This document shows positions 1-8,601 of a DNA stretch of 49,462 bases, piece after piece. This DNA is from an uncultured Denitrobacterium sp. (GTDB taxonomy: Bacteria; Actinomycetota; Coriobacteriia; Coriobacteriales; Eggerthellaceae). Under the pieces are notes generated by a model. The model ran no database searches. It was not told the DNA's origin and worked only from the letters and a program-made list of their open reading frames with translations. The translations under genes and the position numbers were made by a program. Position 1 is the stretch's first letter. Each line of letters opens with the position of its first letter. The DNA lies in the NCBI GenBank assembly GCA_905236045.1, contig CAJOOG010000004.1:1-49462 (forward strand). Direction: 5' to 3'.

Positions 1-2
1 CG

Positions 3-3000
3 GGGCTGCTGCTCGACGAGCCTGCCCCCGCCTACGGCGCCCAGCGTGCCGTGGACCAGATCGACCAGAACCTCCTGAATTACGGCGACCCCTTCCAGAA
101 CGGCGACATCAAGAAGAACAGCAGCCTGGACTTCTACTACCTCGTGGGCTGGGAGCAGCTGATCCAGTACAGCACGACCAAGGCCCATGGCTACAACCCG
201 GAGCTCGGCGGGCACGCGCCCTTCGATATGCCCGAGGAGTTCAGCGCAACCGATGACAAATCGACCACCGATTTCCTCTGGGGCGCGACGCGCTTCCTCT
301 ATACCGTGCATCAGACGACCAACACCCGCGACCTCAAGATCTTCACCACGGGAGCCATCGAGGTCACCTACAACGACGACGGCAGCCTCTCGCAGGTGGA
401 GATAGCGAGCACCGATGGCCCGAAGGTGGTGGGGAGCACCCCCGGGGCGGGGCAATGCGCCAACCAGAACAACGGCACCCCCACGCAGGATCTGCATCGG
501 GTCTTCCTCATGCTCGACGGGTCCGAGTCCGGTTATTCGGCCGACGGCTCGCTCTACCACGCCGTCTTCTATTACGTCGTCCGCCATGCCGATGGGTCGA
601 TTACAGCATCGCAGAGCGACGATCAGACCACCATCGGCCTGCTGAAGGTGGAGGCGTATTGGGCCATCGAAGGCGAGCTCGCGCTCCAGAAGACCTCTGC
701 CAACACGTCCATAACCTCGAATAATAGCTGCTACTCCCTCGAAGGGGCCACCTACGGGGTCTACAACGATGCCGCCTGCGCCGATTTAGAGACCACGCTG
801 GAGACGGATGCGGAGGGGAAGGCGGAGTGCACGTTGACGGTGGGGAACTACTGGGTGAAGGAAATCTCGGCGCCCCCGGGCTACGCGCTCGACACGACCG
901 TGTATCCCGTGGAGGTGCAAGCAGGGAAGACCGTGAAGGTGAACGGCGGAAAGGTAAGCGATGCCCCGCAGGCGCATGTGGTGGTGGATCTGGCCACGAA
1001 AAAGGACACGACCTCGGGCGGGCAGGCGCAGGGCTCTGCCAGCCTGGCGGGTGCGCAGTTCACGGTGAAGTATTACGACAACGTCGCAGGCAAGACGAGC
1101 GGAGATCCCAAGCGAACATGGGTCTTCCGCACGGGAAGCGATGGCTCGGTTGCCTTCGACGCGGCGCATTTGGCGTCGGGCGATGCTCTCTACATCGACA
1201 AGGGGCGCGAGGGCGCGACGAACAAGCTGGTGGTCCCGCTGGGGACGATAACCGTGCAGGAAACGAAGGCACCCGCGGGCTACAACCTGGGGAACGGCTC
1301 GACCCCGCAGGTGAAGAAGGTGGTCCTGAGCGGCACGGGGACGGCGAAGGTTCTGTTGGCAGGCTACGAGGCCTACGAACAGGCGGATACCGTCATGCGC
1401 GGGGATTATCGGCTGGTGAAGATGGGAAACACCGGCGTGGACGATGCGGCTCCGCAGGAACCCGACCCCGTGCTGGTCGCGGGCGTGCAGTTCCAGATCG
1501 TGAACAGGAGCGCCCAGGCGGTCGTGTCCCCCCGGGACGGCACGACGCTCGTCGCGCCCGGAGAGGTAGTCTGCACCATAACCACCAACGAGGACGGCTT
1601 CGCCTCCACGCGTGCCGGCAAGAGCGTGAACGGCTGGGCGACCCCCTCCGGGTGGTCGGGAGCGCTGGCCTACGGGTCGTATTCGGTGCACGAGATCATC
1701 CCGCAATCCGTGCAGGACGTCTACTATGAGGCATACGGTACGACGCTGATGGCGGCGGACGACTGGAACCTGACCATCGACTCGGAAGAGCAGTACGACC
1801 CCGCCATCCTGGTGGCCAACAAGATTCCGCAGACGGCGTTGAAGATCGTGAAGGTGGACGAGGAAAGCGGACTGTCGATTCCCCTGCCGTGTTCGTTCAG
1901 GCTCTACGACGGGCGAGGCGAGCTGGTTACCTATACCGACCATTACCCGGAGACGAACGTGATGGACACCTGGACCGCCAGCGAATCGGGCGAGGTGACG
2001 TTGCCGATGATGCTCAACGACGGTTCCTACACCATCGAAGAGGTCGAGGCACCCGAGGGCTACGTGCTGGCCGAAGAGAAGCTGACCTTCACCGTGGACG
2101 CGGCATACCGCAGTTGGGACGACCCCATCGTCGTTTCGTTCACGGACAAGCCGGCGCGGGGCGTCGTCTCTGTAGCGAAGACGGATGAGGTCGATGCCTC
2201 GCCCGTCGTTGGCGCCTGCTACGTCGTGCAGGCTGCGACCGACATAACGACGCCCGATGGAACGGTGCACGCGCAGGCGGGCGAGGTCGTGGCCAACTTG
2301 GAGACCGATGCGGAAGGCCACGCGGAGACGGGGGAGCTGTACCTGGGTTCCTACGATGTCTACGAGACCAAGGCGCCGGAGGGCTACGCGCTCGACCACG
2401 AGATGCGCCGCGTCGAGCTTGTCTACGAGGGCCAGGATGTCCCGGTGGTGAGCACCTCCCTGGAGCTTGCGGACGGCCGCACGACCATACGCCTGCTGAA
2501 GGTGGATTCCGCAACGGGCGAAGCGCTTCCCGGGGCGAAGTTCTCGGTGAAGTCCGAGGATAGCACCTTCGAGCAGGAGGAGCAGACGGGGGAGGACGGC
2601 ACCTTCGTGTTGGAGAAGCTGGCGCACGGGTCGTACACGCTGGAGGAGGTCGAGGCGCCCGAAGGCTACTGGGTCGAGGACGCGGATGCGAGCGGGGGCA
2701 CGGACGCGGATGAGGGCGCGAGCGCAACGGAGATCGCCTCCAAGCGGACGTTTCGCGTGGACGACCAGGGTTATGTCGTGCTCGAGGACGGCACATCTGC
2801 GGGGCAGATTCAGGTGCAGGTGGAGAACGCCCCCGTGACGATAGGCACCACGGCCACATGCAACGGGCAGCACGAAGTGAAGCTCACGGGACCGGTGGAG
2901 CTGGTCGATGTGGTGGCGTACCGCGGCTGCATCCCCGGCGAGGAATACACCGTGGAGGGCACGGTCCATTTCGTGGGAACTGACGACAAGGGCAACCCGA

Positions 3001-3476
3001 CCGACGAAGGGGAGGTGAAAGACGGCGACGATAAGGCGATCGTCGCAAGCACCACCTTCACGGCGGAGTCCGTCGAGGGAGAGGTCGAAGTGGTCTTCAC
3101 GTTCGACGCCGAGCTGGTGGAGGATGCAACGGTGGTGGTGTTCGAGGACCTTCGCCGTAAGGGAAACAGTATCGCCTGGCACGCCGATCCCTCGGACACG
3201 GAGCAGACGGTGGTTTTCCATGGTCCCGACGAGCCTAAGGCCGAAGAGCCGGTTCCCGACGAGCCCAAGCCCGAGGAGCCGACGCCCGAGAAGCCGGAGT
3301 CAGCAAAAGCCGTGAAGACCGGCGATGCCCTGGTGGCGGTTTTGCTGGCGTGCCTGTCCGTCGGCCCGGGGTCCTTCGCCCTGGCCCGCTATGCCCGCCG
3401 GCGCCCCCGTCTCTTGCTTCGCCGCAGAAGCCTGAAGTTGTCCGGTAGCCGAATCTTGGGAAGGAGCAGCCGATGA
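3..3476 (+). CDS. Cna-B/VaFE-type surface adhesin or pilin backbone protein, 5' truncated by window edge
   Basis: The reading frame is open from base 3 with no stop, so the true start and signal peptide lie outside the window; the GTG at 51 is probably internal. The protein is a string of beta-sandwich domains. Cna-B type E-box motifs of the form Y-x-x-x-E-x-x-A-P-x-G-Y occur near 848, 1255, 2028, 2352 and 2634, the glutamates expected to catalyse intramolecular Lys-Asn isopeptide bonds. A VaFE/T-Q ester-bond-like domain (V-V-F-E-D-L) spans about 2830-3225. A Pro/Glu/Lys-rich wall spacer follows (3226-3310), then a hydrophobic segment and an arginine cluster. The expected LPxTG sorting signal is degenerate (A-V-K-T-G-D), and about 20 basic residues extend past the usual end. 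Likely role is a sortase-linked adhesin or pilin. The stop overlaps the next start by 4 bases, indicating an operon. The family assignment is firm; the ligand is unknown. Confidence 0.85.
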   Translation, partial: GLLLDEPAPAYGAQRAVDQIDQNLLNYGDPFQNGDIKKNSSLDFYYLVGWEQLIQYSTTKAHGYNPELGGHAPFDMPEEFSATDDKSTTDFLWGATRFLYTVHQTTNTRDLKIFTTGAIEVTYNDDGSLSQVEIASTDGPKVVGSTPGAGQCANQNNGTPTQDLHRVFLMLDGSESGYSADGSLYHAVFYYVVRHADGSITASQSDDQTTIGLLKVEAYWAIEGELALQKTSANTSITSNNSCYSLEGATYGVYNDAACADLETTLETDAEGKAECTLTVGNYWVKEISAPPGYALDTTVYPVEVQAGKTVKVNGGKVSDAPQAHVVVDLATKKDTTSGGQAQGSASLAGAQFTVKYYDNVAGKTSGDPKRTWVFRTGSDGSVAFDAAHLASGDALYIDKGREGATNKLVVPLGTITVQETKAPAGYNLGNGSTPQVKKVVLSGTGTAKVLLAGYEAYEQADTVMRGDYRLVKMGNTGVDDAAPQEPDPVLVAGVQFQIVNRSAQAVVSPRDGTTLVAPGEVVCTITTNEDGFASTRAGKSVNGWATPSGWSGALAYGSYSVHEIIPQSVQDVYYEAYGTTLMAADDWNLTIDSEEQYDPAILVANKIPQTALKIVKVDEESGLSIPLPCSFRLYDGRGELVTYTDHYPETNVMDTWTASESGEVTLPMMLNDGSYTIEEVEAPEGYVLAEEKLTFTVDAAYRSWDDPIVVSFTDKPARGVVSVAKTDEVDASPVVGACYVVQAATDITTPDGTVHAQAGEVVANLETDAEGHAETGELYLGSYDVYETKAPEGYALDHEMRRVELVYEGQDVPVVSTSLELADGRTTIRLLKVDSATGEALPGAKFSVKSEDSTFEQEEQTGEDGTFVLEKLAHGSYTLEEVEAPEGYWVEDADASGGTDADEGASATEIASKRTFRVDDQGYVVLEDGTSAGQIQVQVENAPVTIGTTATCNGQHEVKLTGPVELVDVVAYRGCIPGEEYTVEGTVHFVGTDDKGNPTDEGEVKDGDDKAIVASTTFTAESVEGEVEVVFTFDAELVEDATVVVFEDLRRKGNSIAWHADPSDTEQTVVFHGPDEPKAEEPVPDEPKPEEPTPEKPESAKAVKTGDALVAVLLACLSVGPGSFALARYARRRPRLLLRRRSLKLSGSRILGRSSR

Positions 3477-4306
3477 TTGTCTACCTGCCCGATGGAAAAA
3501 ACCCCGCTGCCGCCGACATTCTCCGCGTCTCGGGTCGCAACCTGAAGGTCCAATCGGCGCGAGAGACGCCCCCGGAAGGGGAAGCGGTTCTGGGGTGGTG
3601 CTGCAAGGGCCGCTCCTGGGCCAAGGCGAGAGGTGCCGCGGTTCTCGTCGCGGGCAAGCTTCACGTCATCCGGAGGGGCAAGCCTCACCGCGTGCTCATC
3701 AAGCCGCTCGGCTGGCTTCCCGTCGTGCAAACCGCGGACGACTCCAAAGGCTGGGTGAGCGTGTGCCGCTTGAGGCCGTGGCCTCTGCTTCTGCTGTTGG
3801 CGCTGATGGCGCTGCCGGTTTGGAGCGCATCGTCCGACCCGGGGCCCGTTCCGTCGGTTTCGTCTCTGTTCCATTACGAGGGGCAGATGTCCGAATGGAG
3901 CGCAGAGGAAGAACCCGAGGAAGGAGGTGAAATTGACTACACGACGTTCCAGAGCATCCCCGATCCCACAGTGTGGAAGGAGGGGTCTGCAACACAGGAC
4001 CTCCTCCTGGTGAATCCGGAGGGGAACTCGGTGGACCTGGCGCCGCGCGTGTTCGTCGATTTGGACGGGGATGGGCAATTCTCCTCGACGGAATGCGTTT
4101 ACAACCCCCTCATGCAGGATGAATCGGGAGAAATTGCCGATTTGGGCACGCTCATCGCACCGGGGTGCCAAATCGAGAGCGTGGAGCTGAACCGAAGCCT
4201 GGCGGCGGGAACCTACCGCGCATGCGTTTCGTTCGATTCGTATTTGTCGGGCTCGCACGATCTCGCCAATCCGCTCACGTTCACGTTCTCGCTCGAAGTC
4301 GTATGA
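3473..4306 (+). CDS. Single-pass membrane protein with cytoplasmic beta-rich N-domain and extracellular domain
   Basis: 277 residues, translationally coupled to the adhesin gene by an ATGA overlap. Residues 1-100 are charged and beta-rich with no signal peptide. A Leu-rich membrane span follows (about 102-118), then an acidic linker and an extracellular domain of about 130 residues. That domain has the pattern N-P-E-G-N, a D-L-D-G-D-G stretch, A-P-G-C-x-I and L-A-A-G-T-Y-R-A. From memory, this resembles a domain in Firmicutes proteins whose genes sit next to small secreted beta-sandwich proteins, with a pattern like NPExN...DG...PG...LxxGxY. I cannot verify that by search. The context, between an adhesin and two secreted proteins, suggests a membrane-tethered partner or assembly factor for surface proteins. 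Function is otherwise unknown. Confidence 0.75.
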   Translation: MIVYLPDGKNPAAADILRVSGRNLKVQSARETPPEGEAVLGWCCKGRSWAKARGAAVLVAGKLHVIRRGKPHRVLIKPLGWLPVVQTADDSKGWVSVCRLRPWPLLLLLALMALPVWSASSDPGPVPSVSSLFHYEGQMSEWSAEEEPEEGGEIDYTTFQSIPDPTVWKEGSATQDLLLVNPEGNSVDLAPRVFVDLDGDGQFSSTECVYNPLMQDESGEIADLGTLIAPGCQIESVELNRSLAAGTYRACVSFDSYLSGSHDLANPLTFTFSLEVV

Positions 4307-4325
4307 ACGAAGAAAGGACTGTTTC

Positions 4326-4964
4326 ATGGAAGAGGCTAAAAAGAACGCCGTTGCAACTGCGATAGTCGCCGGGGCCCTGTTGGCGTTGGGGCAGATTCTG
4401 CCCGCGACGGCCGTGGCAGCGGAGACCAACGGAGTGCAGGAGGGAACCCAGGAATACGTTTCCCAGAACAGCGCTTGGAGCCAGACCTACTCGCAGGGCT
4501 CCGGCGGTGGCGGCAAAGTGGATGTCATCTACGATACCAGCAACGGCCAGTGGCAAGGTCCGGGCGCAGATAAGACCGACACGTCGGACAACACCAGCAA
4601 CAGCAACGGCACCTACCGGGTGATCATCCCGAAGGTCATCTCCTATACGGGCAAGACCGCGGGGAATGTTTCCGAAACGGCCAGCTACGACGTCACGGTG
4701 CGCGGCGTCATCCCCTCCGGGCAATCGGTCAAGGTGACGGCGACCAACCAGGCCACGCTCACGACGTCGGCGGGCGACGCCGGGATCACGGCCACCACCA
4801 GCCAGGGGAAGAGCACCTGGACGGTGGACGAATGCTTCGGCAGCGTAAATGCAGATGGCTCGCTTTCTGGCACGAGCGGCACCGATGTGGTCACTTTGTC
4901 TGGGGTGGCGAAGGCGGCGGGCGTGTACCGGGGTGTCATCGCGTACGCAAGCGAGTGCAAGTAG
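4326..4964 (+). CDS. Small secreted protein with pilin-like C-terminal beta domain
   Basis: 212 residues starting at ATG 4326, preceded by a GAAAGGA ribosome-binding site. An N-terminal signal peptide ends near A-V-A-A-E. A Ser/Thr/Gly/Asn-rich stretch follows (residues 35-95), then a folded domain from about residue 97. The domain begins R-V-I-I-P-K-V-I and shows G-K-T-A-G, Y-D-V-T-V-R-G and a C-terminal A-G-V-Y-R-G-V-I-A-Y. The same layout ends the next protein (V-S-I-P-K-T-V-I, Y-P-V-K-V-T-G, G-A-W-K-G-V-V-A-Y), so the two share a domain. There is no cell-wall sorting signal or second membrane span. A free-secreted or non-covalently assembled surface subunit is likely. It lies 19 bases after the membrane protein gene and 27 before the next secreted gene. 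Confidence 0.75.
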   Translation: MEEAKKNAVATAIVAGALLALGQILPATAVAAETNGVQEGTQEYVSQNSAWSQTYSQGSGGGGKVDVIYDTSNGQWQGPGADKTDTSDNTSNSNGTYRVIIPKVISYTGKTAGNVSETASYDVTVRGVIPSGQSVKVTATNQATLTTSAGDAGITATTSQGKSTWTVDECFGSVNADGSLSGTSGTDVVTLSGVAKAAGVYRGVIAYASECK

Positions 4965-4991
4965 AGTCGAGTCCGCAGGAGGGGCAGAGCC

Positions 4992-6389
4992 ATGAAAACC
5001 AGGTTTGATACTAGGCGGAGGGCGGTCGTCGCGGTCGCGCTGTTCCTCGTGCTCCTCCTGTCGTGCGCTGTCGCGGTGCCGGCCTCGTCTGAGGGGCTGC
5101 TCTCGACAGAGGCCGCCGCGACCGCTCGGGAGGCCGCGGAGGACGCTGCCGCGGATTCGGATGCGGCCGGGGATGCGGGCGCCACGAATGCGAGCGGGAG
5201 CGTGGATGCGGACGCGAGTGAGGACGCGGACGATGTCGATGCGCCTGCACCCGCCAACGTCGCAGCCGAGGCCGACGCGGCCAACACCGCAGACGCCGCC
5301 ACAGCCGACGCCGCTGCGGACAACGCCGTAGCCGAGGCCAACGCAGACGCGGACATCGCCGCCGTCGACGCAGACGAGCCCCTGCTGAGCGCGGCGGCTT
5401 CCACGCCGTATGTGAAGTTCCGCGTCTACAGCATCGACAAGGAGGCCTGGTCGCCTTGGTACACGAACGGCACCATCGAGGAGTTCAACTCTACCGGCTG
5501 GTCGAGAATCCAGGTCCGCGTGTCCGCAGGAAGCTGCACTTACGTTGTCGGAGGCAACGCCAACAACGCCGGCACCTTCAAGTGGGGAGAGACGGCGACG
5601 GGCACTTCCTCTAGCAGCGAAAGCGCGTACGTGATTCCCGCGAATTTCTACATGGCCGCCCGCGGGCTGAAGGTGAGCATGACCGGCGACCTGACGAACC
5701 AGTTCAAGCTGGTCTACCGGGCCACGACCACCGGGTCCCCCAACACCTGGAGTGCCTGGAAAAACGGCGGCAACGCGGGCAGCACAAACCTCGACGATGC
5801 GGGCATGAAGCTCTACAAGGTGCAGATGGCGCTGCGCTACTACGTGGCCTTCAAGGCAAACGGCGGCACGGGGACCATGGATACGCAGAGCCACCATGTG
5901 GGAATGTCGACCAACCTCACGGCAAATGGCTTCACAGCGCCGACAGGCTATCATTTCGCCGGTTGGGCCACCAGCGCCAAGGGGGCGGTGGTCTACACGA
6001 ACAAGCAGTCGGTCACCAACATCTACGACCCGAGCAGCCAAACGCGGACGCTGTACGCGGTCTGGGAGGAGAACCCCTATACGGTGTCCATCCCTAAAAC
6101 GGTCATCTGGTCGGGGAAGCCCGTGGGTTCCGTGGACGCCCAGACGACCTATCCTGTAAAGGTGACGGGCACCTTCCCGGGGTCGGTTACGGTGAAGGGT
6201 TCTGCGAGCGGCCTGAAGAACTCGAGTGACGGATCCTCGCTCGCGATGTCCGTGGGAAGCTCGGGCGGCTTCACCTTCACCAAAGCAGGGTCGCAGACGG
6301 AGACCCTTCGCATCACGGGCAACGTTCTCTCGAGCGGGGCATGGAAGGGGGTGGTTGCCTATAGCGTGTCCCATAAGGCCACTGCGTAG
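4992..6389 (+). CDS. Secreted surface protein: Ala/Asp-rich stalk, ChW-like repeats, InlB B-repeat, pilin-like domain
   Basis: 465 residues with a clear signal peptide. Residues about 35-135 are a low-complexity Ala/Asp stalk. Residues 138-282 contain two segments resembling clostridial hydrophobic-W repeats: W-S-P-W-Y-T-N-G and W-S-A-W-K-N-G-G, each followed by a hydrophobic beta strand; this match is tentative. Residues 285-361 are an InlB B-repeat (Listeria-Bacteroides repeat), with G-Y-H-F-A-G-W and L-Y-A-V-W as hallmarks. Residues 364-465 repeat the beta domain that ends the preceding protein. No sortase signal is visible, so retention may depend on the ChW-like region or partner proteins. 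It is the last gene of the surface operon, 68 bases before a CNNM gene. Confidence 0.8.
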   Translation: MKTRFDTRRRAVVAVALFLVLLLSCAVAVPASSEGLLSTEAAATAREAAEDAAADSDAAGDAGATNASGSVDADASEDADDVDAPAPANVAAEADAANTADAATADAAADNAVAEANADADIAAVDADEPLLSAAASTPYVKFRVYSIDKEAWSPWYTNGTIEEFNSTGWSRIQVRVSAGSCTYVVGGNANNAGTFKWGETATGTSSSSESAYVIPANFYMAARGLKVSMTGDLTNQFKLVYRATTTGSPNTWSAWKNGGNAGSTNLDDAGMKLYKVQMALRYYVAFKANGGTGTMDTQSHHVGMSTNLTANGFTAPTGYHFAGWATSAKGAVVYTNKQSVTNIYDPSSQTRTLYAVWEENPYTVSIPKTVIWSGKPVGSVDAQTTYPVKVTGTFPGSVTVKGSASGLKNSSDGSSLAMSVGSSGGFTFTKAGSQTETLRITGNVLSSGAWKGVVAYSVSHKATA

Positions 6390-6457
6390 GAAATGCAGAC
6401 GAGGGGAGCTGCGGTATGGTATGGTGACTTCTTACCTAAGGAGCGCAGCGCAAAGCC

Positions 6458-7783
6458 ATGGACATATTCATCCCCATCATTTTCTCGATCGTGCTCATTC
6501 TGGGCAACGGGTATTTCTCCGCAGCCGAACTCGCCGTCGTCAGCGCGAAGAAAATGCGCCTCGAGCAGGCTCGCGATGAGGGCGACCCGCGCGCCCAAGC
6601 CGCGCTCGACGTGGCGGCCGATTCCGATGCGCTTTTCGCCACCATCCAGGTCTACATCACCCTGCTCGGCTTCTTCGCCAGCGCGGTTTCCGCCACCACG
6701 CTCTCCGGCCCCTTCGCCGCTTGGATGAGCAGCTTGGGTATCGACTGGCTCACTGGCATATCCGGTCCGCTCGCCACCATCATCATCACTTTCATCGTCA
6801 GCTACGTGACCATCGTCGTGGGCGAGGTCTTCCCCAAGCGCCTAGGCTGGGCCCATCCGGAGGCCGTCAGCATGGCTCTCGCGCCCAGCCTGAAGGTCTT
6901 CAACTTCATCGCCACGCCGCTCGTGAAGTTGACGGCCGCCTCCAGCGAGGCGCTAGCTAGGCTCTTCCATGTAGGTTCGCCCGAAGACCACGACGCTATC
7001 TCCGAGGAGGAGATAAAGGTGCTCGTGGCGGACAACGAGGAGCTGCTTCCCGACGAGAAGCGCATGATCCACGAGATTCTCGACATGAGCGACACGCTCG
7101 CGCGTGACATCATGACCCCCCGCACCGACATCATCTTCGTCGAGGACGTCACCACCGTGAAGCAGACCCTCGAGCGTATGCGCGGCACGGGCTACTCGCG
7201 CCTGCCGGTCTTCCACGAAACCCCAGACCGCATTCTGGGCATGGTGAAGTTCAAGGACCTGCTTCCCGCGGTGCTCGACGACAGGGAGGACGACTTGGTG
7301 TCCGACTACCTGACCGAGATACCGTTCGTGCCGGAGACCAAGGACATCTTCCCGCTGCTTTCCGAGATGCAAACGAACCGTCAACAGATGGCCGTAGTCG
7401 TAGACGAGTACGGGGGCTGCAGTGGTTTAATCACCATCGAGGACATCGTCGAGGAGATCGTGGGCGAGATCGTCGACGAGACCGACCTGGAGGCTGGCTA
7501 CGTGACCTCGCTCAACGAGCGCGAATGGCTCGTCGACGGCTCCTTGCCGGTGGAGGATGCCGTGAAGGCGGGCCTGCCGCTGGAGGAATCCGACAACTAC
7601 GAGACCATCGCCGGTTGGCTCATCGACATGATCGACGCGATTCCGCAGGTGGGCGAGGACTTCGAATACGAGGGCTTCCGCTTCACCGTGCGGACCATGC
7701 GCCGCCACCGCATCCAAGTCATCCACGTCGAGCGTCTGCCGCAGAGGGAACCGGCCGCTGCGGACGAAGAGAAGCAAGACTAG
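6458..7783 (+). CDS. CNNM/CorC (HlyC) family membrane protein with CBS pair
   Basis: 441 residues. The N-terminal 150 residues form the DUF21/CNNM transmembrane domain, with the family-typical G-N-G-Y-F-S-A-A-E-L start. A CBS-domain pair follows (about 200-325), ending in the signature E-Y-G-G-C-S-G-L-I-T-I-E-D-I-V-E-E-I-V-G-E. A CorC/HlyC-associated domain lies at about 340-425. Family members have been linked to Mg2+/Co2+ efflux or Mg2+ homeostasis, with CBS domains sensing nucleotides and Mg2+; the old hemolysin name is misleading. An AAGGAG element lies 14 bases before the ATG, longer than usual spacing. The next gene begins 38 bases downstream. Confidence 0.92.
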   Translation: MDIFIPIIFSIVLILGNGYFSAAELAVVSAKKMRLEQARDEGDPRAQAALDVAADSDALFATIQVYITLLGFFASAVSATTLSGPFAAWMSSLGIDWLTGISGPLATIIITFIVSYVTIVVGEVFPKRLGWAHPEAVSMALAPSLKVFNFIATPLVKLTAASSEALARLFHVGSPEDHDAISEEEIKVLVADNEELLPDEKRMIHEILDMSDTLARDIMTPRTDIIFVEDVTTVKQTLERMRGTGYSRLPVFHETPDRILGMVKFKDLLPAVLDDREDDLVSDYLTEIPFVPETKDIFPLLSEMQTNRQQMAVVVDEYGGCSGLITIEDIVEEIVGEIVDETDLEAGYVTSLNEREWLVDGSLPVEDAVKAGLPLEESDNYETIAGWLIDMIDAIPQVGEDFEYEGFRFTVRTMRRHRIQVIHVERLPQREPAAADEEKQD

Positions 7784-7821
7784 TTCCCGCGCGAAGCTGC
7801 GAGGGCGGAAGGGAATCCGGG

Positions 7822-8601
7822 ATGGCCGAGTGCATGCTCTACCGCACATCCGATGGACCCGTCGGAGGCGTATGCGGGGGCATTGCGCGCTGTCTGGAAA
7901 TCGACCCCGGCATAGTGCGTCTGGTGGCAGTTGCTCTGGCGGTGCTCACATGTGGGGTTTTCGCGCTGGTCTACCTGGCGTGCTGGCTCGTGCTCCCGCA
8001 GGATTCCTGCCCCTGGGAGCCCGTCGAAGTCGATTCGGGCCTTACGGCGGAGGCGGCATCGGGGGGCGCTGCGCCTGACAAGGCGGCTCCGGGTGCCGGA
8101 GTGAATGGACGTGCCGTGGCCATTGTCGCGGGGCTCGTCGGGGGGTCTGTGCTCATCGCGAGCGCGGCCGCCTGGCTTTTCATGCAGGTCCTGGGTAGCT
8201 TTCCCTCCTCGGGTTTCTGGTCTTTGCTGGCCATGGCGGTGGGGGTCTTGCGCCTGGTCCTTCCCTCGCGCTCGGGGTATTCCTTCCCCGCCGTTGTCGA
8301 AGGAGGAGCGCTCTTCTTCTTGGGTATCGTCACCCTGCTTGCCGCCGTCGGCGCCCTGTCGCTGAGAGTGGACGGTTGGTTCCTGCAGAATTGGCCCCTG
8401 CTGCTCGTGGCCCTGGGCCTGCTGCTCGTGGCCCATGCTACGAAGTCGCGCGCCATGGCGGCCTGCGCCGTGGTCGCCATCGCGGCGTTCTGCGCGGTGG
8501 GCCTGCTGTTCTACGCGGACATGGGTCCTGCCGCTGAGCATATCGTGTACAGCCCCATGGGATCTGCGCTCCTGATAGAAGGCGGTATCTTTTATGGATA
8601 G
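7822..8601 (+). CDS. PspC-domain membrane protein
   Basis: 259 residues from ATG 7822, chosen because GAGGGCGGAAGGG lies just upstream; the frame is open further upstream but overlaps the CNNM gene. Residues 1-60 are a PspC domain, with G-P-V-G-G-V-C-G-G-I-A-R followed by an I-V-R-L hydrophobic helix. Four or five further membrane spans follow, similar to the DUF5668-like hydrophobic cores found in PspC proteins. PspC proteins respond to envelope stress in proteobacteria; in Gram-positives they belong to Lia/Psp-like responses. It overlaps the next PspC gene by 8 bases, so the two are co-translated. No PspA gene is visible nearby. Confidence 0.88.
   Translation: MAECMLYRTSDGPVGGVCGGIARCLEIDPGIVRLVAVALAVLTCGVFALVYLACWLVLPQDSCPWEPVEVDSGLTAEAASGGAAPDKAAPGAGVNGRAVAIVAGLVGGSVLIASAAAWLFMQVLGSFPSSGFWSLLAMAVGVLRLVLPSRSGYSFPAVVEGGALFFLGIVTLLAAVGALSLRVDGWFLQNWPLLLVALGLLLVAHATKSRAMAACAVVAIAAFCAVGLLFYADMGPAAEHIVYSPMGSALLIEGGIFYG

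Noticed and set aside
786-3221. Long minus-strand open frame antisense to the Cna-B/VaFE gene
   Set aside because: It is a high-GC shadow of a real gene: its protein is Arg/His-rich with no domain or ribosome-binding site, while the plus strand shows clear domain motifs.
4281-6374. Long minus-strand open frame opposite the secreted surface genes
   Set aside because: The Arg/Gly-rich translation lacks a start context; the plus-strand genes have signal peptides and recognisable domains.
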